Positions 44,943-54,800 of a stretch of 64,000 nt of DNA are shown piece after piece. Position numbers and translations under genes: made by a program. Position 1 is the first letter of the stretch. Each line of letters begins with the position of its first letter. Origin of the DNA: Actinomyces gerencseriae DSM 6844 (GTDB taxonomy: Bacteria; Actinomycetota; Actinomycetes; Actinomycetales; Actinomycetaceae); assembly GCF_000429265.1 (NCBI RefSeq), contig NZ_AUBN01000012.1, positions 62,001 to 126,000 of the forward strand, read 5' to 3'. The notes under the pieces are model-generated. The model was given only the letters and a program-made list of their open reading frames with translations, had not been told where the DNA came from and ran no database searches.

Positions 44943-46250
44943 ATGACCGCCCCTTCCAGCATCAAGCAAGCAGATGAGGTTTTCGGAATTTCACCGAATA
45001 TCCACAAGGATTCTTACGTCGATAGAGGCAGACTTGACGCCAAGATGAAACGACTACTTAAACGCGACCAGCACATAGCATTAAAAGCCCCCTCCAAGGC
45101 AGGGAAAACCTGGCTGAGAAAGAAAGCGCTCAATAATCCCATTGAAATTCAGTGTCGAGTAGGCCAGAGTGTCGACGAAATTTACACGAACGCTCTAGCC
45201 GCTCTTGGTATTAAACTAGAAATCACACGCACTCGAACCAACTCATTCTCCGGACACGCAGAAGCCGAAGGAGAAGGCGCACTCAGCATATTTGTAAGGG
45301 CTTGCGCGAAAATAGGCGGAGCAATCGGACGCGAAAACACCGCAACATACCAACAACTCAGGCAGAGTGTAACCAACCTCAATTTTATCGCCGAGTGCAT
45401 CAAGGAGTCTGGACGACGTTTAGTGGTCGAGGACTTTCATTACCTCCCCAAGGACCAACGGAAACTATTTGCTTATGAAATGAAGGCACTCTGGGAGCTC
45501 GGAGTTTTCGTTGTCGTCGTAGGCATTTGGGAAGAAACAAACTATCTATTGTCTCTAAATCACGATCTCGCAGGACGCATCGAAGAAGTTTCCGTTAGAT
45601 GGAGCCACGAAGAACTTAAAGAAATCTTAATTTCTGGCGGCACAGCACTCAACATCCGTTTTTCAGAGGAAGTAATTAAAGAAATTACTCGATTCAGTTA
45701 CAGTAGCGCCGGAATTCTTCAAGCTCTCGCATCCAGAACACTGGAAGCGGCAGGCATCGAAGAAACGCAGGAACACGAAACTGTAATTTCAGATATCGAA
45801 TTGGCCAGAACAGCCGCAAAAAAGCAGGCGAAACAATCTCGTTCAATCTATGAAGATTTTGCAAAGAAAGTCGCGGTAGGGATTCGACGACGCAACAATT
45901 CGACTCACATTTACGCATATGCAATGGAGGCGATCATGAGGCACGACGATACGGAACTTGCTACAGGGGTTCCTGTTCACAGAATCTACGAACTGGCTCA
46001 CGCAAGACAAGATAGAATCAATCTAGGCAACCTGCGCAACATTCTAAGAAAACTCGAATCTATCCAAACAGACGAGGATAGCCGAGGATTAATCCTCCTA
46101 TACAGCGAGGATGACGATGTCGTTTCTGTTGTCGACCACCAGCTTTTACTTTATCGGCACTTCCGGGAAACCCCTTGGCCTTGGGATGTTATCATTTCAG
46201 AAATCGACAGAAACCCTTCGAATGGAGTCGACTACGAGAGAGACGAATAG
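44943..46250 (+). CDS. AAA+ / P-loop ATPase inserted in the defence cluster
   Basis: A 435-residue ATPase with a P-loop ALKAPSKAGKTWLRKKAL (about residue 48) and a Walker B-like RLVVEDFHYLP. A sensor region VFVVVVGIWEETNYLLSL and a C-terminal winged-helix-like half (residues 300-435) follow. The arrangement resembles ATPases of the AAA_22/STAND-like kind found in conflict systems. AAAAGGAGAGC precedes ATG 44943. Base composition is strikingly AT-richer than the flanking helicase genes, with AAA, ATA and TTA codons common, indicating separate acquisition. It lies 52 bases after the methyltransferase stop on the same strand. A role as an extra sensor or effector is inference. Confidence 0.8.
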   Translation: MTAPSSIKQADEVFGISPNIHKDSYVDRGRLDAKMKRLLKRDQHIALKAPSKAGKTWLRKKALNNPIEIQCRVGQSVDEIYTNALAALGIKLEITRTRTNSFSGHAEAEGEGALSIFVRACAKIGGAIGRENTATYQQLRQSVTNLNFIAECIKESGRRLVVEDFHYLPKDQRKLFAYEMKALWELGVFVVVVGIWEETNYLLSLNHDLAGRIEEVSVRWSHEELKEILISGGTALNIRFSEEVIKEITRFSYSSAGILQALASRTLEAAGIEETQEHETVISDIELARTAAKKQAKQSRSIYEDFAKKVAVGIRRRNNSTHIYAYAMEAIMRHDDTELATGVPVHRIYELAHARQDRINLGNLRNILRKLESIQTDEDSRGLILLYSEDDDVVSVVDHQLLLYRHFRETPWPWDVIISEIDRNPSNGVDYERDE

Positions 46251-46694
46251 GGATCGAGAAACAAGTAAGAACCGCTTTCTCGCCCCACAGAGCATCAGCA
46301 AGCCCCCGAGGTGAGGGCAACTGATTTAGTTTCAGAGCGAATGGTGTACCGCTGGTACGGGAGCACTGAACCCATAGGGGCGATGATTGGCGCTTAATCG
46401 GTCTCTCATCCTGAAAGTCCATGAGGATGCCATCAGCTCCCATGACCACCCTGTCATGCCGACCTCGATGAGACCCATTAGGAGAAGGAGCGCCCGAAAG
46501 ATCCGTAAATCATGGCGGCCGAAAGAAGTGTATCACCCAGCGCAACCAAGGACAGTCTCCCACTGTCCTGCTGGTACATGCTTTCAGGCTGCGTGATGGT
46601 CGCTGAAGTCCCGCGAGGTGAGGTGGCACGGATCCACCTGAGAATCGACACTTTGGTCGTCGATGGCTCTGCACGCGATCGCGTTGCGCTGAGC
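46251..46694. other. AT-richer spacer, no gene recognised
   Basis: Short open frames on both strands lack ribosome-binding sites and family resemblance. No tRNA, hairpin terminator with T-tract or mobile-element end could be identified. Confidence 0.4.
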
Positions 46695-47032
46695 TTAATC
46701 AGTGCTCATATCAGGCGACCAGATATGAGCAAGGACACAGTCGAATCGGCACCCCGTACCCCGCTGCCGGATCGGACTCGAGGAAACCGCATAGAGACGC
46801 TTGTTCGCACCTCGGCGAGTCATGTCCGCACGCCTCCGATGGCTTGCCATAACAGGCCAACATTACGTGCTTGCTTCACGGACTCATCGAGCGCGCGCCC
46901 AGTGGCGCGGAGTCGTATCTGCGCGACCACGACTCTCGTGAGGGCAGGATCATCGACCGTGGCTGCAGGATCCGGACCATCCCCATTATTGGCGTTCTCG
47001 ATCTCGTCAAGCATCTCTTCGACGGTCTTCAT
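46695..47032 (-). pseudogene. Small helix-turn-helix protein with frameshift
   Basis: GGAGGGAGTGAAGT sits right before ATG 47032, an excellent ribosome-binding site. The first frame encodes MKTVEEMLDEIENANN, an acidic stretch, then RATGRALDESVKQARNVGLL and WQAIGGV, the first two helices of a HTH of the type W-x-x-IG-x-x-LGMTRQAA. It stops at 46820, but a second frame beginning ATGACTCGC at 46823 (overlapping ATGA) continues MTRRGANKRLYAVSSSPIRQ, which is the missing recognition helix. A single-base shift therefore splits the domain. Either a pseudogene or a programmed frameshift at the overlap; the former is likelier. Confidence 0.6.
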
Positions 47033-47194
47033 ACTTCACTCCCTCCTCAAGAGCTTCTCGTGCGCAAACATAGTATGAAAGACGAAGTCATCGCCATTGA
47101 CGTCGACTTTGAGCAGGTGACTAGACCGAGAGAAGCCAACAGCGCAGCAGTGGCCATTCAACAACCACAGCGAGCTCGGAAGGCAGGATCACGG

Positions 47195-48097
47195 TCATGC
47201 GACGAGCTCACGCAGTAATTCTTCCGCTTGAGCACGCTCAGCCTGGAGGGCGCGTACCTGGTCCAAGACGTCGCTCGTGGAGTCAGCAACGCACGCCTGG
47301 CCGGTGCGAGCAAGATCCCGTCCCCAGGAGGTGGTCTCGGCTACGCGGCGAGCGAGAACGATTCCGCGTCCGTGTTTGACTGCCTTCTTTGTCTGGGAGC
47401 GAGTGCCTGAGTGCTCGGAGGCTGTAACAACGAAGGTGGTGATGCCGTAGCCGCTCATGACGGCGTTGCGCATCGGAAAGTTTGCAGGCTTCACTGGAGC
47501 ATTCGGTTCGAACTGAGTCATGACCAGCCCGCGGTTGGCAACGATGCGCTCACGCAGGTTCTTGTTTGTCGCCGGGTAGATGCGCTCAAGCCCCGTGCCC
47601 ATGACGGCGACAGTGCGTCCTCCGGCATCCAGGGCAGCGGTGTGGGCGGCAGTGTCAATGCCAGCGGCCAAGCCCGATACGACAGTCAGACCTGCCTCGA
47701 CTACCGCTCTGGCGACGTAGTCGGCAACACGGAGAGCATCGTCGTCGGCATCGCGTGAGCCGACAATGCACACTCCCTGGTCTGCCGGGGTCAGGTCACC
47801 CTGGTAGTAGAGAAGAGCCGGCGCCTCGCGAACATCACGCAGACGTGCGGGGTACTGGTCAGCCAGTACAGAGACGAGTCCCATGCCCTGAGAGAGCCAG
47901 TTGTCGACGTCCTCGCGGGCTTGGCTCAAAGCCGGGTCATCGAGCAGGGAAGGACCAGCAATGTCGGCAAGGACTTCGCGGGGGTCGGCACTGTCCAGGA
48001 GAACCTGAACGCGATCAGGCTGAGACAGGCCGCGCTTCTTGATACGGGTGATAGCCAGGACCTGGGCGAGGGCTTCCGCGGTCTCCATAGCACTCAT
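47195..48097 (-). CDS. DprA/Smf-like DNA-processing protein
   Basis: A 300-residue Rossmann-fold protein related to DprA. Motifs in order are VCIVGSRDADDDALRVADYV, VVSGLAAGIDTAAHTAAL, VAVMGTGLERIYPATNKNL, PVKPANFPMRNAVMSGYG and ASEHSGTRSQTKKAVKHGRG. An N-terminal helical region may replace the SAM domain; the C-terminal winged helix of housekeeping DprA is not evident. The start at 48097 (MSAMETAEA) is preferred; the longer in-frame reading to 48487 crosses the duplicated peptide cassette antisense and is rejected. The gene is opposite in strand to the helicase-methyltransferase genes and sits inside that cluster. DprA-like proteins recur in defence islands; its role there is unknown. Confidence 0.85.
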   Translation of the reverse strand: MSAMETAEALAQVLAITRIKKRGLSQPDRVQVLLDSADPREVLADIAGPSLLDDPALSQAREDVDNWLSQGMGLVSVLADQYPARLRDVREAPALLYYQGDLTPADQGVCIVGSRDADDDALRVADYVARAVVEAGLTVVSGLAAGIDTAAHTAALDAGGRTVAVMGTGLERIYPATNKNLRERIVANRGLVMTQFEPNAPVKPANFPMRNAVMSGYGITTFVVTASEHSGTRSQTKKAVKHGRGIVLARRVAETTSWGRDLARTGQACVADSTSDVLDQVRALQAERAQAEELLRELVA

Positions 48098-48117
48098 AGT
48101 AGCCAGGGGTGAGTTCA

Positions 48118-48475
48118 GAATGTCAGTGCAGGCTGACATCATGGGACGTGCCTCTCTTCGGCACCTTTTCCCGGAACGTCCATGTGTCCTTGCCGGGGAG
48201 GGAGGGCTTGGGAAGGAGGTGAGGGCCGTGTCCAAGCCGAAAGGCCGACGCGCACACGTCCGCAAGGACAAGGTAACGGCCCGGAAGGTGAGCGACATAC
48301 TCAACTCGATCGCTCGCCTTGTCCGGGCCGTCGGTGTCCTTGTGGATGCCCTCAGCAAGTGGATCGGATAGGCCTTCCTCTTGCCAGGGGAGTCGCCCGG
48401 ATGCGACCCGGGTGGCTCCCCACCATTATGGATTGCCCCGCTCAGCCCTGTCCACAGCGCGACGAGGCTCACTAA
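48118..48475 (+). repeat. Duplicated ~350-bp peptide cassette, copy 1
   Basis: Matches 61508-61865 over its whole length, including the palindrome ATGTCAG-N6-CTGACAT (48120-48139), a CCGGGGAGG-rich leader, a 47-codon gene, a 14-bp hairpin GGGGAGTCGCCCGG / CCGGGTGGCTCCCC (48387-48421) and the following CCACCATTATGG. Conservation of non-coding flanks as well as the peptide suggests the cassette moves or was duplicated as a unit. No transposase is inside it. Confidence 0.85.
48228..48371 (+). CDS. 47-residue basic/amphipathic peptide, copy 1
   Basis: GTG at 48228 is preceded by GGAAGGAGGTGAGGGCC, a near-perfect ribosome-binding site. The peptide has a strongly basic N-terminal half (KPKGRRAHVRKDKVTARK) and a C-terminal amphipathic helix VSDILNSIARLVRAVGVLVD ending ALSKWIG. 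The copy at 61619 differs mostly in the basic half and keeps the helix nearly unchanged, which indicates selection on the peptide. It resembles small membrane-active peptides (type I toxin-like or leaderless bacteriocin-like) in general character only; I recognise no family. A terminator-like hairpin follows 15 bases after the stop. Confidence 0.7.
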   Translation: MSKPKGRRAHVRKDKVTARKVSDILNSIARLVRAVGVLVDALSKWIG

Positions 48476-48502
48476 GGATCTCCGCAAACGAGGCTCGGAA
48501 CC

Positions 48503-48676
48503 TCACGTTGAACCGCCCGCTCCCTTTCTCCCGAGGTCGGCCTTGACCTCGTCCCAGGGGATGGGGCCGTGCTCTGCGATCTCAGCCCGGGCGGCGGCGG
48601 CCTCGTCATCAAGAAGCGACTCGGACCGTTTCCTCTTCCTTTCCCTCGCTGCGGTAGCCTCTGAGTTGCGGGATCA
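48503..48676 (-). pseudogene. Antitoxin C-terminal relic
   Basis: Minus-strand reading gives RSESLLDDEAAAARAEIAEH then GPIPWDEVKADLG and a short tail to the TGA at 48503. The ending IPWxxVKxDLG after an acidic helix is typical of type II antitoxins of the RelB/Phd/HTH kinds. Upstream the frame is closed by a stop with no start codon between, so only about the last 55 codons remain. No partner toxin is present. Confidence 0.5.
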
Positions 48677-48808
48677 ATCTCCCGGAACGACGACGATCCG
48701 CACGAGGCCGTGCCGGCCCCGGCGGGCACAGGTCCCGTGCCCGCCCCGGCCGACGCCGCCCCCATGCCGCATCCGAGCCCCACCACTCACAACCAGCGCG
48801 CCTTACTC

Positions 48809-51800
48809 ATGACTCTTCTGCTCCCCAGCCTCCAGGCCGAGCGCATCCGGCGCTCCATCGTCGACTACCTCTCGACGACCTTCGCGCTGACGGACGCCGA
48901 GCCGCGGCGCGTCCTCGCCGACTTCCTGGAGGACGAGGAGCAGGGAGTCTTCGTCGGCCCCTTCGTCCGCCTGCGCCTGCCCTACCTGGCCGCGAGCGCC
49001 GCCTCCCGCGCGGCGGGCCAGGCAGACAGCCCCCTCGACTGGGACCCCGGCCTTCCTCCCTACCAGCACCAGGAGGACGCCTACCGGCGCCTGACCACCA
49101 AGGGCGGTCACCGCCCCGAGCCGACCATCGTCACCACCGGCACCGGCTCGGGCAAGACCGAGGCCTTCCTCCACCCCGTCATCGACCACGTGCTGCGCGC
49201 CCGAGCCGAGGGGGTCACCGGCATCAAGGCCCTCATCCTCTACCCCATGAACGCCCTGGCCGCCGACCAGGCCGGCCGCCTCGCCCGCCTCATCGCCGGG
49301 GATCCCGCCCTGGCCGGCGTGCGCGCCGCCGTCTACACGGGAGACTCCTCCGCCCGGCCGCACAAGCACGTCACCGCCGACTCCCTCATCACCGACCGCT
49401 ACGTCATCCGCGACAACCCGCCGGACATCCTGCTCACCAACTACAAGATGCTCGACCAGCTCCTCCTGCGCCCCGAGGACCGCGAGCTGTGGCGGGCCTC
49501 GGCCGGGTCGCTGACCTACCTGGTCCTCGACGAGTTCCACACCTACGACGGCGCCCAGGGCACCGACGTCGCCATGCTGCTGCGGCGCCTGGGCCTGGCC
49601 CTGCGCGCCCACCTGCCCGCCGACGACCCCCGCCAGGAGGCCTTCGCCGCCTCGCCGCTCGGCCCCGTGTGCCCCGTGGCCACCTCCGCAACCCTCGGCG
49701 ACGGCGCAGACCCCTCCCGGATGCTCGCCTTCGCCCGCGACGTCTTCGGCGCCGACCTGCCCACGAGCGTCGTCGTCACCGAGACGCGCGCCGACCTCGA
49801 CCGGTGGGCCGCCGCGCACCTCGCCACTGCCGAGTCCAAGGGCCTGGCCGGTTGCGCCCTGCGCCTGCGCTCCCTGCCCGGTGAGAACCTGCAGGCCCTG
49901 GCCCGCTTCGCCGAGGCCGGCTCCCCCGATCCAGAGGAGCTGCTCCGCGGCGTCGTCAGCAACCTGTATGACCTGCCCGAGGAGGTGGAGGACGCCCTCG
50001 ACGCCGCCGGCCTCGCCTCCGCCCTCCAGGCCCACCCCGACGTCCTGGACCTCGTGCGCGCCGCCGGGAACTCCACACCGCTGGCCGCCCTCGCCCAGCG
50101 CCTCCTGGGCCCCGCCCCCGAGTCGGGTCCGGCCCGGCGGGTCCTCTCCGCGATCCTGGCGGCCCTGTCCGTCGTGCGCGCGGGACTCGACGGCACCCCC
50201 GACCGCCGCGCGGTCAACGTGGAGGTCACCCTGTGGATCCGGGAGGTCACCCGCGTCGACCGGGCCCTGACCTCCCTGCCCTCCTTCCGCTGGGCCGACG
50301 CCGCCTCCGAGCAGACGCGAGCCGAGGAGCCCGCGCGCCCCGCCCTGTACTGCCGCTCCTGCGGGCGCTCCGGCTGGGGCATCGTCCTGGCCCCCACCGG
50401 CCAGAGGGAGAAGGACGACCAGACCCACGTGCGCCGCGACCGCAGGACCGGCGATCCCCGCTTCCGGGCCCTCCTGCACGCCCCCGGCGAGGACGCCGAC
50501 GACCGCACCCAAGCCGAGGCCGGCGAGATCAACCTGGAGGCCCGCCACCCCGGGCTGCGCTGGTACTCCATCAACAGCCGCGAGCTCCTCACCCGTCGCC
50601 CGGCCCAGGAGAGCACCGAGGCCAAGGAGGGCCTCGTCCTGCCGGTCCTCACCCTCACCGGGGACGAGCGCAGCATCGCCGAGGACTCCACCCACGACGT
50701 CTGCCCCTCCTGCGGGGCCAAGGACTCCATCCGCTTCCTCGGCTCGGCCGTCGCCACCCTCCTGTCGGTGTCCCTGACCACCCTGTTCGGCGACGACGCC
50801 CTCGACGACACCGAGAAGCGCGCCCTCATCTTCACCGACTCCGTGCAGGACGCCGCCCACCGCGCCGGCTTCGTCAACCAGCGCTCCCACACGATGAGCC
50901 TGCGCTCGGCCCTGCGCGGTGCCCTGCGGGCGGAGATGCCCATCGAGGAGTGGGCCGAGGCCGCCCTCGACGACGCCCGGGCCAGCGCCTTCGACCGCTA
51001 CCGCCTGGTCCCCGCGGCCCTGGCCGAGCACCAGCGCTTCAAGCCCTACTGGGACCCGAAGGCCCCGGCCTCCAGGCGGCGGCGGGCCGAGTCGCACGTG
51101 CGCCGTCGGCTCCTGTTCGACATCGCCCTGGAGGTGGGCCTCCAGTCCACCTACGGGCGCACCCTGGAGGCCACCGGCTCGGTGACCGTCCACGTCAGCG
51201 CCGGACGCGCCAGCGCCCTGGCGGCCCTCGCCCGTCAGGCCCTCGGGGCCGACCAGCAGGGCGTCCTCGACGGCTTCGAGGGCATCAGCGACGCCGATCT
51301 GCTCGCCTGGGTGCGCGGCACCCTGGAGCACATGCGCCGCGAGGGCGCCATCGACCACGAATGGCTCGCGCGCTACAAGCGCGACGACGGCAAGCGCCTG
51401 TGGATCTGGTACAAGCGCAGGCGCGACCAGGGCCAGCCCGCCTTCCCCTCCGGGCGCGCCGCACCCGCCTTCCCCCAGGTGGGCGGCGGCCTCGACACCC
51501 GCACGTCGGCCTTCCCGCCGGTGGGCTCGTCGAAGTCCTGGTACGCCACCTGGACCCGCAAGTGCCTGGGGGTCGCGCCCACCCACGCCTCCCGCCTGGC
51601 CTGCGCGCTCCTGGCCCGCCTGGCCGAGGCCGAGATCCTCAGCGTCACCGCCACCGACTCCGGCGGCACCGTCTACGGGCTGCCGGCCGGGCGCGTCGTC
51701 GTCTCCCCCCTGCGCGAGACCACGCGCGAGACCCTGCTCCTGGTGTGCGACACCTGCCGAACGCAGTTGCCCGCCGCCACCGCCACCGTCGATCAGCTCG

Positions 51801-54800
51801 ACGGCGCCCCCTGCTCGGCCGCCGGCTGCCCGGGTCACCTGAGGGCCCGGCCGCATCCGGCGGAGAGCTTCTACCGCAGCATGTACGCCGGGGCCCACGT
51901 GCGCCGCGTCGACTCCCACGAGCACACCTCCCTGCTCGACGCCGACGAGCGCGCCGCCGTCGAGGCCGGGTTCAAGCGCCCCGAGCAGGCGCCGGGGGAC
52001 CCCAACGTCCTGGTGGCCACCCCCACCCTGGAGATGGGCATCGACATCGGGGACCTGTCCACCGTCATGCTCGGCTCCCTGCCGGCCACGGTCGCCTCCT
52101 ACGTGCAGCGGGTCGGCCGCGCGGGCCGCCGCAGCGGCTCGGCGCTCGCCCTGGCCTACGTGCCCGGCAGGCGCAGCCAGCTGCCGATCCTCGACGCCCC
52201 CGACCGGCTCCTCAACGGATCGGTCGCGCCGCCGTCGACCTACCTGGGGGCCGAGGAGATCCTGCGCCGCCAGTTCCTGGCCTCCGTCATCGACACCCTC
52301 ACCCGTGAGAACCACCCGGCCGTCCCCTCCGGGGGCCGCGGCGGCGGCACCGCCAGGACCGCGCTGGGCGCCACCGGCGAGGGCTCGCTCATCACCACCG
52401 TGTGCGAGCGGATCGAGCGCGACGGCGCCCTGCTGGCGCAGGTCTTCACCGCCGCCTTCCGGGAGCGCACGCCGGCGCTCGACCGCCTGACCACCTGGGT
52501 GACTCGGGACTGCGGCGCCGGGCCCCGAGAGATGCTCACGCGGGACGCCGCCGAGCACCGCGCCGAGGCCGAGCGGCTGCGCCATCAGGAGCGCCAGATC
52601 CGCGAGACCCTGCCCGGGCTCAAGGCCGCCGCCGAGCGCCCCAACCCCACCGAGGAGGACCGGCGGGCCCAGCGCGCCGCCGAGGGAGCCCAGAAGGCGG
52701 CCCGGTCACGGATCCTCGAGCTGGAGGAGGAGCACTGGGTCTCGGCCCTGGAACGCCACGGCATCCTGCCCAACTACACCCTCATCGACGACTCCGTGCG
52801 CCTGTCCGCCCGCGTCTCCTGGCGCGACCCGGACAACGACGAGTTCCACTCCGAGCCCTACGACGTCGAGCGGGCCTCCGTCCACGCCCTGCACGAGTTC
52901 GCCCCCGGCGCCACCTTCTACACCCGCGGCCTGGAGATGACCATCGAGGGCATTGACGCCTCCGACCTGCGCAACCAGGCCCAGTGGTGGTTCTGCTGCG
53001 AGGCCTGCGGCTACACCGACGTGCGCGAGCCGCAGGAGACCCGGCCCGCCGCGCCCCCGCAGTGCCCGAGGTGCCGCGACACCGCCATCGCCGATGTCGG
53101 GCGCGCCCGGCGGGTCCTGCGCCTGAGTCGGGTCTTCGCCGACGTCTCCCGGGACGACGCCCGTATCGGGGACTCCAGTGACGAGCGGCTGCGCGCCCGC
53201 TTCGAGGTCCTGCCGCTGGCCGACGTCGACCCGGCGCGCGCGGTGCGCCAGTGGAGCGTGGAGGCCTCCGGGTTCGGGCTGACCCGCTACCGGGCCATGA
53301 ACCTGCGCTGGCTCAACACCGGGCGGCCCCTGGCCGGCCAGAGCGTCGACCAGGTGGCCGGCAACGCCCTGTCCTCACGGGACTTCCGCCTGTGCGAGGC
53401 CTGCGGCAAGCTCGACACGGACACGCGGGCCGCCTCCGCCCGCGAGCACCGGCCCTGGTGCCGGTACCGCAGCGACCCGGCCGAGCACGTGATCGCCGTC
53501 GACCTCATGCGCGAGCTGAGCACCGAGGCGCTCGCCCTCGTCCTGCCGCTCGGCTTCGCCACCGACCGGGTGGGCGTGGACTCGCTGGCCTCCGCGATCC
53601 TCCTGGGACTGGAGATCACCACCGGCGGCTCCCCCGACCACCTCGGCATCGCCTGCGTCCCCCACCCCGTCGCCGACGGCGCCCCCGGCGAGACCCGCCC
53701 CGCCCTCCTGCTCCACGACACCGTGCCCGGGGGCACCGGCTACCTCACCGACCACGACGACTCCTCCCGACTCTGGAGCCTCCTCATCCGCACCGGCCAG
53801 CGCCTGGAGAGCTGCCCGTGCCGCGCCGAGGGCAAGGACATGTGCCCGGACTGCCTGCGGCCCCACGCCGTCTCCGCCGAGGTCACCCGCGCTGCCGCCC
53901 TGCACGCCATCGGCCAGGTCCTCGGCCTGGACACCACGGGCACCGACGTCCTGTTCGCGGACCTCGACCCGGAGGTCCCCCAGTGGGAGGTCACCGACGA
54001 GGCCGTGCGCGCCGGCACCGGGGAGAGCCCCCTGGAGGTGCGCTTCCGCGCCACGCTCGCCGAGCTCCTGGGCAAGGAGATGGCCGTGCGCACCACCAGC
54101 GACCCCTCGGGCGCGCCCGCGCTGGAGGTCGACGGGGGCCGCTGGCGGATCCGCCCCCAGCTCGACGTCCGCGGCACCCGCCCCGACTTCGCCTGCCTGC
54201 GCCCCGGGGGCCGCGGCCCCATCGCCATCTTCACCGACGGTCGCAGCTACCACGCCAGTCGCGCGCACAACCGCCTCGCCGACGACGCCGACAAACGCGC
54301 GCGGCTGCGCGCCGCCGGCTACCGGGTCGTCTCCGTCGGCGCCGAGGACTTGGACGAGCCGTGGGACCCGGCCTGGCTGGGTGAGACCATCATCGCCCAG
54401 CTCAAGAACGGCGCCCTGGGGCCCGCGCGCGCCGGCGGCGTCACCGACCAGGCCATCGCCGCCTGGCGCGGCGGGCCGATGGCGCTCCTGGAGGCGATGC
54501 TGAGAGACGACGTCGAGGACCCCGGCTCCAGCCCGACCGCCGCCGCCCTGGAGGCTCTGGCCGACTCCGCCTGGGGGCCGCTCATCGTCGGCGCCGCCGG
54601 CCACCTGCCCCTGGGTCAGAACGCGTCCCTGCGGTACTCCGCCACCCAGGGCGCCGGGGCGGATCCGCTGTGGGAGGCGCTGCGCGTGCTGCGGCCCGAG
54701 GATGATCTGCCCGAGCCAGCCGGCGCTGCTGATGCCGCCGCCTCCCCCGCGGGTTCCGCACGCTCCGGCTCGGTCTTCGCCATCCCCCACCTCGCTCTGG

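Noticed and set aside
46251-46694. Possible tRNA or integration site in the AT-richer spacer
   Set aside because: No cloverleaf, no CCA end and no att-like direct repeat could be identified by eye.
48098-48487. Extended N-terminus of the DprA-like protein
   Set aside because: The extension reads antisense through the duplicated peptide cassette and has no DprA similarity.
48803-52585. 1260-codon minus-strand frame opposite the giant helicase
   Set aside because: Gly/Val/Gln-rich low-complexity translation typical of antisense reading; helicase motifs are on the plus strand.
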